From contig NZ_CP007440.1 of the NCBI RefSeq assembly GCF_001579845.1, positions 5,292,029 through 5,356,028 on the forward strand: a stretch of DNA of 64,000 nucleotides. The letters are read 5' to 3'. Made by a program: the position numbers and the translations under genes. Shown piece by piece: positions 56,456 through 64,000 of the stretch. The number at the start of each line of letters is the position of its first letter. The stretch's first letter is position 1. The notes below the pieces were generated by a model, which did no database searches, was not told the origin of the DNA, and saw only the letters and a list, made by a program, of their open reading frames with translations. This DNA comes from Rhodoplanes sp. Z2-YC6860 (GTDB lineage Bacteria; Pseudomonadota; Alphaproteobacteria; Rhizobiales; Xanthobacteraceae).

Positions 56456-58594
56456 ATGGCCGAACGCTCGTTCAAGGAAGAGGTCGAGAAGCTCAAGCTC
56501 GGCGACGGCGAGGAGTTTCACGGCGAAGGCATCCTGGCCGTGACCAAGGCGCTGCTGCAGTCCGGCGTGTCCTATGTGGCCGGCTATCAGGGCGCGCCGA
56601 TCTCGCATCTGATGGACGTGCTGGCCGACGCCAACGAGATCCTCGAGGGGCTTGGCGTGCACTTCGAGAACAGCGCGAGCGAAGCGACTGCGGCCGCCAC
56701 CCTCGCCGCTTCCGTGAACTATCCGCTGCGCGGCGCGGTCACCTTCAAGTCCACGGTCGGCACCAACGTCGCCTCCGACGCGCTGGCGAACCTCGCCTCG
56801 GGCGGCGTCACCGGCGGCGCGCTGGTCATCATCGGCGAGGACTACGGTGAAGGCTCCTCGATCATGCAGGAGCGCGTGCACGCCTTTGCGATGAAGTCGC
56901 AGATGTGGCTGCTCGACCCGCGGCCGAATCTGCCCTCGATCGTGCGTGCGGTGGAAACCGGCTTCGAGCTGTCGGAGGTTTCGAACACGCCGGTGATGAT
57001 GATGATGCGCATCCGCGCCTGTCACGTCTACGGCCGCTTCAACACCAAGACCAACAAGCGCCCCGAGTTCGGCCTGACGGACGCGCTGGAGAAGCCGCGC
57101 CGCGATCTGTCGCGCATCGCCATGCCGCCGATGACCTACATCCACGAGAAGGACAAGTGGGAGACGCGCTGGCCCGCCGCGGTGAAGTACATCGAGGACC
57201 AGCAGCTCAACGAGTTCTTCGACGGCGAAGCCAACGACATCGGCATCGTGCTGCAAGGCGGCATGTACAACACCACGCTGCGCGCGCTGCTGCTCAATCA
57301 TCTGGCCGATGCGTTCGGCGAGAGCAAGGTGCCGCTCTACGTGATGAACGTGACCTATCCGCTGGTGGACAAGGAGCTCATCCGCTTCTGCGCCGGCAAG
57401 AAGGCCATTTTGGTCGTCGAGGAAGGCGGGCCGGACTACATCGAGCAGGCCATCAACACCATCCTGCGCCGCGCCGACATCCAGACTCGCGTCCACGGCA
57501 AGGACGTGCTGCCGATGGCCGGCGAATACACTGGCGGCGTAATGCGCGCCGGGGTCCGCAAGTTCATCGAGAAGGTGCGGCCGGACCTTGTGACGGCCGA
57601 CGTCGTCGCCGCGGCGAAAGCACCCGAAAGCGTTCCGAAGGTCATCAACGACAACGTCCATGGCCGGCCTCCGTCATTCTGCACCGGCTGTCCGGAGCGG
57701 CCGATCTTCGCCGCGATGAAGCTCGTCGAGCGCGAGCTCGGCCAGCATCACGTCAGCGCCGACATCGGCTGCCACCTGTTCTCGATCTTCCCGCCGTTCA
57801 ATGTCGGCGCGACCACCATGGGCTACGGCCTCGGCGCAGCCGGCGCCTCTGCGCTGAACGTCAAAGCCGGCAAGCGCGCCATCGCGATGATGGGCGACGG
57901 CGGCTTCTGGCATAATGGCTTGACCAGCGGCGTCGGCAACGCCGTGTTCAACAAGAGCGACAACGTCCTGATCATCGTCGACAACGGCTATTCGGCCGCG
58001 ACCGGCGGCCAGGACATCCCCTCATCGTTCCATCCGAGCGCGATCCGTCACACCCAGAACTCGATCGAGACCGCGGTGCGCGGCGTCGGCGTCACCTGGG
58101 CGCGGACCATCGACCGCACCTACGACGTGGCGCTGATGCGCGACACGCTGAAAGAAGCGCTGACCACCCCGGAAAAGGGGCCAAAGGTCATCGTCGCGCA
58201 TTCCGAATGCATGCTGAACAAGCAGCGCCGCATCAAGCCGCTGATGCGCAAGGCCGCGCAGCAGGGTGAGCGCGTGGTGCGCGAACGCTTCGGCGTCGAT
58301 CCCGACACCTGCACCGGCGATCATTCCTGCATCCGGCTCTCGGGGTGTCCTTCGCTGACCATCGCGCCCAATCCCGATCCGCTGCGCCGCGAGCCGATCA
58401 CCAAGGTGATCAACTCCTGCGTCGGCTGCGGGCTGTGCGGAGAGGTGAGCCACGCCGCGGTGCTGTGTCCGTCGTTCTACCGCGCCTCGCTCGTCACCAA
58501 TCCGACCGGCTGGGACAGGTTCAAAGCGAAGCTCCGCGACGCCGTGATCGGCTTCTTCCAGCGGCGCATCGAACGCAAGCTTGCGGCGGCCTGA
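56456..58594 (+). CDS. Indolepyruvate ferredoxin oxidoreductase, alpha subunit (IorA-like)
   Basis: A 712-residue enzyme starting MAERSFKEEVEK. The N-terminal pyrimidine-binding domain includes GYQGAPISHLMDVLA and the ASEATAAATLAAS segment. The TPP-binding domain has GDGGFWHNG and DNGYSAATGGQ. The C-terminal iron-sulfur region contains CTGDHSC, GCP and CVGCGLCGEV. It oxidatively decarboxylates arylpyruvates to aryl-acetyl-CoA, passing electrons to ferredoxin. It pairs with the beta subunit two bases downstream. Relatives in aerobes may use other 2-oxoacids. Confidence 0.93.
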   Translation: MAERSFKEEVEKLKLGDGEEFHGEGILAVTKALLQSGVSYVAGYQGAPISHLMDVLADANEILEGLGVHFENSASEATAAATLAASVNYPLRGAVTFKSTVGTNVASDALANLASGGVTGGALVIIGEDYGEGSSIMQERVHAFAMKSQMWLLDPRPNLPSIVRAVETGFELSEVSNTPVMMMMRIRACHVYGRFNTKTNKRPEFGLTDALEKPRRDLSRIAMPPMTYIHEKDKWETRWPAAVKYIEDQQLNEFFDGEANDIGIVLQGGMYNTTLRALLLNHLADAFGESKVPLYVMNVTYPLVDKELIRFCAGKKAILVVEEGGPDYIEQAINTILRRADIQTRVHGKDVLPMAGEYTGGVMRAGVRKFIEKVRPDLVTADVVAAAKAPESVPKVINDNVHGRPPSFCTGCPERPIFAAMKLVERELGQHHVSADIGCHLFSIFPPFNVGATTMGYGLGAAGASALNVKAGKRAIAMMGDGGFWHNGLTSGVGNAVFNKSDNVLIIVDNGYSAATGGQDIPSSFHPSAIRHTQNSIETAVRGVGVTWARTIDRTYDVALMRDTLKEALTTPEKGPKVIVAHSECMLNKQRRIKPLMRKAAQQGERVVRERFGVDPDTCTGDHSCIRLSGCPSLTIAPNPDPLRREPITKVINSCVGCGLCGEVSHAAVLCPSFYRASLVTNPTGWDRFKAKLRDAVIGFFQRRIERKLAAA

Positions 58595-58595
58595 C

Positions 58596-60113
58596 ATGAC
58601 AACCGCGACCGAACAGCGTCCCATCACCATCGCCATCCTCGCCATGGGCGGCGAAGGCGGCGGCGTGCTCGCCGAATGGATCATCGATACCGCGGAGCAT
58701 GCGGGCTACATCGCGCAGATGACCTCGGTGCCAGGCGTCGCGCAGCGCACCGGCGCGACGAACTACTATGTGGAGCTGTTCCCCAAGACCGGCGCGAAAT
58801 CCAACACCCGCGCCCCGGTGCTGGGGCTGACGCCCGTCGCGGGCGATGTCGATATCGTGATCGCGTCGGAGCTGATGGAGGCTGGCCGCGCTGTGCAGCG
58901 CGGACTCGTGACACCCGACAAGACCACCTTCATCCTCTCGACCAACCGCGTCTACGCGATGACCGAGAAGATCGCGCTCGCCGACGGACGCGTCGATTCC
59001 GACGCGCTGCTCGAAGGCTGCAAGTCGGCGGCAAAGCGATTCATCGCCTCGGACATGGCGCAGCTCGCCGAAGCCACCAACAGCGTGATCTCGGCAGTGC
59101 TGTTCGGCGCGCTCGCAGGCTCGAAGGCGCTGCCGATGCAGCGCATGGCATTCGAGGCCGCGATTCATCGCGGCGGCGTCGGCGTGAAGGAAAGCATCGC
59201 GGCGTTCGGGGCAGGCTTTGCCGCGGCCGAAGGCGCGCCTCTTCCGGCCAAGGCCGAAGCTCCGAAGCCCGCGCCCTCGCCTCGCCTTGCGCCGCTGATG
59301 GCCGAGGCGGACGCCTATGCCGAGCCGGTGCGAACCTTCGTGCGCGCCGGCATCGAGCGGCTCGCCGACTATCAGGACATCGACTACGCCCGCGACTATC
59401 TCGCCAAGCTCAAGCCTATCGCCGAGCTCGACAAGCGTCACGGCGGCTTGGGGCGGCTTCTCGCCGAGACGGCGCGCGAGCTTGCGCTCGGCATGGCTTA
59501 CGAGGACACGGTGCGCGTCGCCGAACTCAAGATCCGGCCGAGCCGCTTTGCCCGCGTGCGCGCCGAGGTGCAGGCCGCCGACGGCCAGATCATCGAGATC
59601 GCCGAGTTCCTGCATCCGCGCGTCGAGGAAATCGCCGACACGCTGCCGGAAGCGCTCGGCCGCTGGCTGCTCAATTCCGGCGCACCGCGGCGGCTGGTCG
59701 AGCGCTTCACGCAGAAAGGCCGCGTGGTGAAGACCTCGTCGATCCGCGGCTTCCTGCAGCTTTATCTGGTCGCGGCGCTGAAGCCCACGCGGCGGCGCTC
59801 GCTGCGCTTCGCCAACGAGCAGAAGTTTCTGACCGAATGGCTCAAGACCATCACGACGGTCGCGGCCACGAACGTCAAGCTCGCCACCGAAATCGCAACC
59901 ACGCGCACCCTGGTCAAGGGCTACAGCGACACCCACGAACGCGGCCACGCGCGCTACGCGACGCTGATGCAGATGCTGCCACAGATCATGGAGACGGCCG
60001 ATCCGGCGGCCACGCTCGCACGGCTGCGCAAGGCCGCGCTGACGGATGATACGGGTGCGGCGCTCGATACGGCGCTGAAGGATCTGCGGCCGATGTCGCA
60101 GGCCGCGGAGTAG
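58596..60113 (+). CDS. Indolepyruvate oxidoreductase beta subunit with extra C-terminal domain (IorB-like)
   Basis: A 505-residue protein. Residues 1-200 form the gamma/beta CoA-binding domain (ILAMGGEGGGVLAEWI, QMTSVPGVAQRTGATNYYVELF). The remaining roughly 300 residues form a second, mostly helical domain (DUF6537-like: YARDYLAKLKPIAELD, GRLLAETARELALGMAYEDTVRVAELK) absent from archaeal IorB. It is coupled to the alpha gene (stop and ATG separated by one base). Confidence 0.9.
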   Translation: MTTATEQRPITIAILAMGGEGGGVLAEWIIDTAEHAGYIAQMTSVPGVAQRTGATNYYVELFPKTGAKSNTRAPVLGLTPVAGDVDIVIASELMEAGRAVQRGLVTPDKTTFILSTNRVYAMTEKIALADGRVDSDALLEGCKSAAKRFIASDMAQLAEATNSVISAVLFGALAGSKALPMQRMAFEAAIHRGGVGVKESIAAFGAGFAAAEGAPLPAKAEAPKPAPSPRLAPLMAEADAYAEPVRTFVRAGIERLADYQDIDYARDYLAKLKPIAELDKRHGGLGRLLAETARELALGMAYEDTVRVAELKIRPSRFARVRAEVQAADGQIIEIAEFLHPRVEEIADTLPEALGRWLLNSGAPRRLVERFTQKGRVVKTSSIRGFLQLYLVAALKPTRRRSLRFANEQKFLTEWLKTITTVAATNVKLATEIATTRTLVKGYSDTHERGHARYATLMQMLPQIMETADPAATLARLRKAALTDDTGAALDTALKDLRPMSQAAE

Positions 60114-60137
60114 CAAGAACGGCGTAGGCGGACTATC

Positions 60138-60244
60138 CCCGTCACCCTGAGGCGCGAGCGCAGCGAGCCTCGAAGGGCGACGGCCCGAGATTTCGGGGCC
60201 GCATCCTTCGAGGCCCGCCTCCGGCGGGCGCCTCAGGATGACGG
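60138..60244. repeat. Palindromic repeat, GTCACCCTGAGG class
   Basis: A compact copy: CCCGTCACCCTGAGGCGCGAGCG at the left, GGGCGCCTCAGGATGACGG at the right, and the shared CCTCGAAGGGCGACGGCCCGAGATTTCGGGGCC core. It lies between convergent genes, where it may end transcription from both sides. Confidence 0.88.
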
Positions 60245-60283
60245 ATCGAAAAAAGGCGCCAGCCTCGAGAGGCCTTGATCGCC

Positions 60284-60703
60284 CTACGGAATCACCGCGG
60301 TCGCTTCGATCTCCAGCCGCGCTTCCGGCTCGAACAGCCGCCCGACCTGCACCAGCGCCATCGCCGGGAAGTTGTCGCCCAGCACCGCCTTGTAGGCCTT
60401 GCCGAGCTCGCGGCGCGCGGCGAGATACTCGTCCATGTCGAGCACATACCAGGTGAGCCGCACGATGTGCTCCGGCTTGCCGCCGCCTTCGGCCAGCACC
60501 GCGACGATGTTCTCCAGCGCCTGCCTAGCCTGCGCAACGAAGCCCGCCGCAAACTTCTCGTTCGCGTCCCAACCGACCATGCCGCCGACGAACACGAATT
60601 CGCCGCGCGCCTTGACGCCGTTGGCATAACCCTTGGGAGCCGGCCAGCCCGGCGGCTGGAGCTGCTGATGTTTGGCGCGCTCGCGGACAATTCCTTCCGG
60701 CAC
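60284..60703 (-). CDS. RidA/YjgF-family enamine/imine deaminase
   Basis: A 139-residue protein with a GTG start and AAGGAG seven bases upstream. RidA landmarks are FVFVGGMVGWDA, ARQALENIVAVLAEGGG, VRLTWYVLDMDEYLAARREL, and the C-terminal VGRLFEPEARLEIEATAVIP with the conserved Arg and Glu. Such enzymes hydrolyse reactive enamines. It lies 11 bp after an aminobenzoate/benzoate-type CoA ligase gene, so a pathway role in removing an amino group from an aminobenzoyl-CoA-derived intermediate is attractive but inferred. Confidence 0.9.
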   Translation of the reverse strand: MPEGIVRERAKHQQLQPPGWPAPKGYANGVKARGEFVFVGGMVGWDANEKFAAGFVAQARQALENIVAVLAEGGGKPEHIVRLTWYVLDMDEYLAARRELGKAYKAVLGDNFPAMALVQVGRLFEPEARLEIEATAVIP

Positions 60704-60714
60704 GATCGTTCTCC

Positions 60715-62361
60715 TTACGATGCAAGTTTCTGCGACGCACCCGAAGCGGCCATGCGCCGCAGCTCGAAGCGCTGCAATTTTCCCGTTTGGGTCTTCGGCA
60801 ATTCGGTGACGAACTCGATGGCGCGCGGATACTTGTAGGGCGCGACGGTCGCCTTCACGTGATCCTGCAAGGCCTTGATCATCGCGGCATCGCCCGTCTG
60901 GTCAGCACGCAGCACGACGTAAGCCTTGACGATCTGGCCGCGCTCCTCGTCGGGGCAGCCGACCACGCCGCATTCAGCGACGGCCGCATGTGTCAGCAGC
61001 GCGGACTCCACTTCGGGGCCCGCGATGTTGTAGCCCGCCGAGATGATCATGTCGTCGGAGCGCGCCTGGTACCAGAAGTAGCCGTCCTTATCCATCAAGT
61101 AGGTGTCGCCGGTGACGTTCCAGCCGTCCTGCACGTACTTTTTCTGGCGCTCGTCGGCGAGATAGCGGCACCCGGTGGGCCCGCGCACCGCGAGGCGTCC
61201 GACGGTCCCGGGCTTCGCCACGTTGCCATCGTCGTCGAGGATGCGCGCCTCATAGCCCGGCACCGGCTTGCCGGTCGAACCCGGGCGCACATCGTCTTCC
61301 GGCGAGCCGATGAAGATGTGCAGCATCTCGGTTGCCCCGATGCCGTCGAGAATGGTGATGCCGGTCGCGGCCTTCCAGGCATCGAACGTGGCCTTGGGCA
61401 GCGTCTCGCCGGCCGACACGCATTTGCGCAGCGACGAGATGTCGAAATCCTTCAGCTTGCCGAGCATCGCGCGATAGGCGGTCGGCGCCGTGAACGGAAC
61501 GGTGATCTTGTATTTGGCGATGGCGTCGAGCAGGTCGTCGGGGCCGGCTTTTTCCAGCAGCACCGTCGAGGCGCCGATGCGCAGCGGAAACAGCACCAGA
61601 CCACCGAGCCCGAACGTGAAGGCGAGCGGCGGCGAACCGGTGAAGCGATCGGTCGGTTCCGCCTTCAGCACGTACTTGGCGTAGCTGTCGCAGATCGCGA
61701 GCATGTCGCGGTGGAAATGCATCGTGCCTTTCGGCTCGCCGGTGGTGCCGGAGGTGAACGCGATCAGGCAGACGTCGTCGCTCGCAGTGTCGCAGGCGGT
61801 GAAATTCTCGTAGCCGGGCTTCTCCATCAGCGCCTGGAGCTCGCCCGTCCCCTTCGGGCCCCAATAGACGACGCGCTTCATTTCTCCCGACTGCGCCTTG
61901 GCCTTTTCCATCTCGTCGGCCAGACGGGAGTCGCAGAGCGCGAGCGCGATCTTCGCCTTGGCGAGCGGATAGCTGAGTTCCTTCGCGCGCAGGAGCGGCA
62001 TGGTCGCGACCACGACGCCGCCGGCCTTGATCACCGCGAAATAGGCCGCGACCATCATCGGATTGTTCGGCGCGCGCAGCAGCACGCGGCCGCCGGGCAC
62101 GAGGCCCAGGTCGCGCGTCAGCACATTGGCGATGCGGTTGATGCGCTCGTTGAACTGCGCGTAGGTCAACGACTCGGCCGGCGAAATGAGACACGGGCGA
62201 TCGCCCTGCCCCTCGGCGACCCAGCGATCGACCCATTCGGTGACGCAGTTCAGCCGTTCGGGATAACGCAACTCCGGCAGCGTGAACTTGAATTCGGGCC
62301 ACTGCTCGCGCGGCGGAAGATTGTCGCGCGCGAACGTATCGACATGACCGGTTTTTGCCAT
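60715..62361 (-). CDS. Benzoate/2-aminobenzoate-type CoA ligase
   Basis: A 548-residue adenylate-forming enzyme; AGGAG precedes the ATG. Motifs are FTSGTTGEPKGTMHFH (P-loop), GATEMLHIFIG (A5), DGWNVTGDTYLMDKDGYFWYQARSDDMIISAGYNI (split across A7 and A8) and the A10 lysine in TQTGKLQRFELR. GPEVESALL and the MLHIFI motif are typical of benzoate-CoA ligases. With RidA, an acyl-CoA dehydrogenase and an enoyl-CoA hydratase it resembles the aerobic 2-aminobenzoyl-CoA pathway. The aminobenzoate preference cannot be proven from sequence. Confidence 0.9.
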   Translation of the reverse strand: MAKTGHVDTFARDNLPPREQWPEFKFTLPELRYPERLNCVTEWVDRWVAEGQGDRPCLISPAESLTYAQFNERINRIANVLTRDLGLVPGGRVLLRAPNNPMMVAAYFAVIKAGGVVVATMPLLRAKELSYPLAKAKIALALCDSRLADEMEKAKAQSGEMKRVVYWGPKGTGELQALMEKPGYENFTACDTASDDVCLIAFTSGTTGEPKGTMHFHRDMLAICDSYAKYVLKAEPTDRFTGSPPLAFTFGLGGLVLFPLRIGASTVLLEKAGPDDLLDAIAKYKITVPFTAPTAYRAMLGKLKDFDISSLRKCVSAGETLPKATFDAWKAATGITILDGIGATEMLHIFIGSPEDDVRPGSTGKPVPGYEARILDDDGNVAKPGTVGRLAVRGPTGCRYLADERQKKYVQDGWNVTGDTYLMDKDGYFWYQARSDDMIISAGYNIAGPEVESALLTHAAVAECGVVGCPDEERGQIVKAYVVLRADQTGDAAMIKALQDHVKATVAPYKYPRAIEFVTELPKTQTGKLQRFELRRMAASGASQKLAS

Positions 62362-62370
62362 TGCCGTCTC

Positions 62371-63558
62371 CTATTCCGCCGCCACCGCCGGCTTCTCGGC
62401 GCGTGCCTTGAGCGCCTCGCGGGCGATGACGATCTTCTGCACTTCGGTCGCACCCTCGTAGATCCGAAGCGCACGAATCTCGCGGTAAAGCTCTTCGACC
62501 TTGACGCCCTTGGTGACGCCGGCGCCGCCGTGGATCTGCACGGCGCGGTCGATGACGCGCTGCGCCGCTTCGGTCGCGAACATCTTGGCCATCGCGGCCT
62601 CGCGCGTGACGCGAGGAGCGCCCTGATCCTTGGTCCAGGCGGCGCGATAGACCAGCAGCGCGGCCGCGTCGACCTCGGTGGCGCTGTCGGCGATCGCGGC
62701 TTGCGTCATCTGCAGGTCGGCGAGCGGCGCGCCGAACAGCTTGCGCGTCGCCGAATGCTCGACGGTCTCGTGCAACGCGCGGCGGGCAAAGCCCAGCGCC
62801 GCGGCGCCCACGGTGGCGCGGAAAATATCGAGCGTCGCCATGGCGACCTTGAAGCCCTCGCCCGGTTTGCCGAGGCGATTGGCGGCGGGCACCTTCACGC
62901 CGTCGAAACGGAGCCGCGCCAACGGATGCGGCGCGATCACGTCGATGCGCTCTGCAACGGTGAGCCCCGGCACGGTGCCGTCGACCATGAAGGCCGACAG
63001 ACCCCGCGCGCCCGGCGCCTCGCCGGTGCGGGCGAACACCACGTAGTGGTCGGCGATGCCGCCGTTGGAAATCCAGGTCTTCTCGCCGTCCAGACGGAAG
63101 TAGGCGCCGTCGGGCTTGGCGGTCATCGCGAGCGCAGCGACATCGGAGCCCGCTTCCGGCTCCGACAGCGCGAAGGCCGCAATGGCCTTGCCGTCGCGCA
63201 CCGGCGGCAGGTAACGGCGCTTCAGTTCGTCCGAACCGAACAGCGAGATCGAGCCGGTGCCGAGCCCCTGCATGGCGAACGAGAAGTCCGCGAGCCCGTC
63301 GCGGAATGCGAGGATTTCGCGGGCGAGACAGAGCGTGCGCACATCGAGCGACTGATAGAGGCCGCCATAGGAGAGCGGCACTACCGCCTTGAGAAGTCCA
63401 GCTTCGCCGAGCGCGGCCACGCGCGCGCGGCAGGCTTCCTCCACGTCGTCATGCGGCAGCGACGGCAGCATGGCGTCGGCCCAGCGGCCGAGTGCGTCGG
63501 CAAACTTACGATGATCCTCATTGAAGAACGGCAGGGTGAGAGTTTCGGCGAGGCTCAT
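62371..63558 (-). CDS. Acyl-CoA dehydrogenase
   Basis: A 395-residue flavoenzyme starting [19 protein letters not shown]. Family motifs are [12 protein letters not shown] (FAD/substrate loop), [28 protein letters not shown], and [33 protein letters not shown] near the C-terminus, with the catalytic Glu in YEGATE. It oxidises an acyl-CoA to the enoyl form, passing electrons to ETF. The CoA ligase gene follows after nine bases, so the two are co-translated. Confidence 0.93.
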   Translation of the reverse strand: MSLAETLTLPFFNEDHRKFADALGRWADAMLPSLPHDDVEEACRARVAALGEAGLLKAVVPLSYGGLYQSLDVRTLCLAREILAFRDGLADFSFAMQGLGTGSISLFGSDELKRRYLPPVRDGKAIAAFALSEPEAGSDVAALAMTAKPDGAYFRLDGEKTWISNGGIADHYVVFARTGEAPGARGLSAFMVDGTVPGLTVAERIDVIAPHPLARLRFDGVKVPAANRLGKPGEGFKVAMATLDIFRATVGAAALGFARRALHETVEHSATRKLFGAPLADLQMTQAAIADSATEVDAAALLVYRAAWTKDQGAPRVTREAAMAKMFATEAAQRVIDRAVQIHGGAGVTKGVKVEELYREIRALRIYEGATEVQKIVIAREALKARAEKPAVAAE

Positions 63559-63587
63559 GATTGGCTCTCTCCGCAGCAGCTTGCACC

Positions 63588-63710
63588 ACCCTCTCCGCTC
63601 CCTCTCCCCGACGGGGAGAGGGCCGGGGTGAGGGGGAACGACTCTATCGATAGACCGTACCCCCTCACCCGCCTCGCTTCGCTCGGCGACCTCTCCCCAT
63701 GGGAGAGGTT
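63588..63710. repeat. Palindromic repeat, CTCTCCC class
   Basis: CCTCTCCCCGACGGGGAGAGG and CCTCTCCCCATGGGAGAGG are both self-complementary; GGGGTGAGGGGG and CCCCCTCACCC pair across the element. It is the same class as 24585-24690 and lies between the enoyl-CoA hydratase and acyl-CoA dehydrogenase genes. Confidence 0.85.
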
Positions 63711-63751
63711 GGGTCCGTCGTATGGCGAGAGTTCGCTCATCATCAGCAACA

Positions 63752-64000
63752 TCAATTGCCCTCGAACACCGGCTTCTGCTTGGCTGCAAAGGCGCGGAAC
63801 GCGCGGGCGAAGTCCTCGGTTTCCATGCACAGCGCCTGGGCCACGGCTTCGGCCTCCACCGCGGTCTCGACCGACATCGCCCATTCCATCTCGAGCATGC
63901 GCTTGGTCATGGCGTTGCCGAAGGTCGGCCCGTCGGCGAGATCGCGCGCGAGCTTCGTGGCTTCGGCCAGCACCGTCTCGGACTTGGCGAGCCGGTTGAA
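63752..64000 (-). CDS. Enoyl-CoA hydratase family protein (partial, C-terminal end)
   Basis: The last 82 residues of a crotonase-fold protein run off the window edge, so the start is outside. Visible are the C-terminal helices [26 protein letters not shown], followed by [28 protein letters not shown], the usual ending of enoyl-CoA hydratases (KR.P.F.G). It is probably the upstream gene of the acyl-CoA dehydrogenase and ligase set. Confidence 0.85.
   Translation of the reverse strand, partial: FNRLAKSETVLAEATKLARDLADGPTFGNAMTKRMLEMEWAMSVETAVEAEAVAQALCMETEDFARAFRAFAAKQKPVFEGN

Noticed and set aside
60787-63999. Open frame of over 1000 codons on the plus strand
   Set aside because: It is antisense to clearly recognised CoA ligase and acyl-CoA dehydrogenase genes; long antisense frames are common in GC-rich DNA with biased third positions. 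Its translation is Arg/His/Ala-rich without a domain.

Overview
The window is GC-rich, gene-dense chromosomal DNA, most like an alphaproteobacterium of the Rhizobiales/Hyphomicrobiales (Bradyrhizobium, Rhodopseudomonas or Xanthobacteraceae type). The hints are the number of solute transporters (three ABC systems or parts of them, a TRAP set, two Bug-type receptors), many aromatic-acid genes, an Omp25-like outer-membrane protein, and dispersed palindromic repeats of the CCTCATCCTGAGG, GTCACCCTGAGG and CTCTCCC classes. This placement is an inference; no rRNA or tRNA gene is visible.

Layout. 1-2.6 kb: a LivF ATPase whose operon begins left of the window, a solute-binding-fold protein without signal peptide, and a GntR/FCD regulator. 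2.7-6.1 kb: a lipoprotein, a YkgB-like membrane protein and a hybrid sensor kinase. 6.1-18.2 kb: a minus-strand block with a branched-chain-type ABC transporter (binding protein, LivH, LivM, LivG, LivF), an orphan molybdenum hydroxylase large subunit, an alpha/beta hydrolase, a maleylacetate-reductase-like dehydrogenase, a Bug receptor and a flavin monooxygenase. 18.3-23.2 kb: a DUF1445 protein, IS110 copy 1, a transglutaminase-like protein and a NodB-type deacetylase. 22.4-28.7 kb: a transglutaminase, alpha-E and ATP-grasp set with a two-component system and a CpxP-like protein embedded in it. 28.7-37.2 kb: repeats, a broken ubiD fragment, GST, amidohydrolase, a double-barrel outer-membrane protein, a ModA-like binding protein, a cytochrome c and an intact UbiD decarboxylase. 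37.3-45.2 kb: a plus-strand aromatic catabolism set (CoA ligase, enoyl-CoA hydratase, Bug receptor, FAD hydroxylase, Rieske dioxygenase alpha and beta) interrupted by IS110 copy 2. 45.4-56.3 kb: an H1-like protein, a sterol-desaturase family protein, a nitrate/sulfonate-type ABC system, VapBC, an SRPBCC protein, a TRAP transporter, a CPBP protein and an LpxL-like acyltransferase. 56.4-64 kb: an indolepyruvate oxidoreductase pair, then RidA, an aminobenzoate/benzoate-type CoA ligase, an acyl-CoA dehydrogenase and a partial enoyl-CoA hydratase.

Most striking observation. The two near-identical IS110 elements each carry a long 5' non-coding end that folds like an IS110 bridge RNA. Its predicted target loop contains CTCATCCT and CCTCAG. 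Together these spell CTCATC-CT-GAGG, the sequence flanking both insertions, and both insertions lie inside copies of the host's dispersed palindromic repeats. Two further perfect, empty 12-base target sites lie in repeats at 26270-26281 and 47351-47362. The element therefore appears programmed to home to an abundant intergenic repeat.

Functionally, much of the window is uptake plus CoA-dependent or oxygenase-dependent breakdown of aromatic and carboxylic acids. Substrates cannot be fixed from sequence alone.
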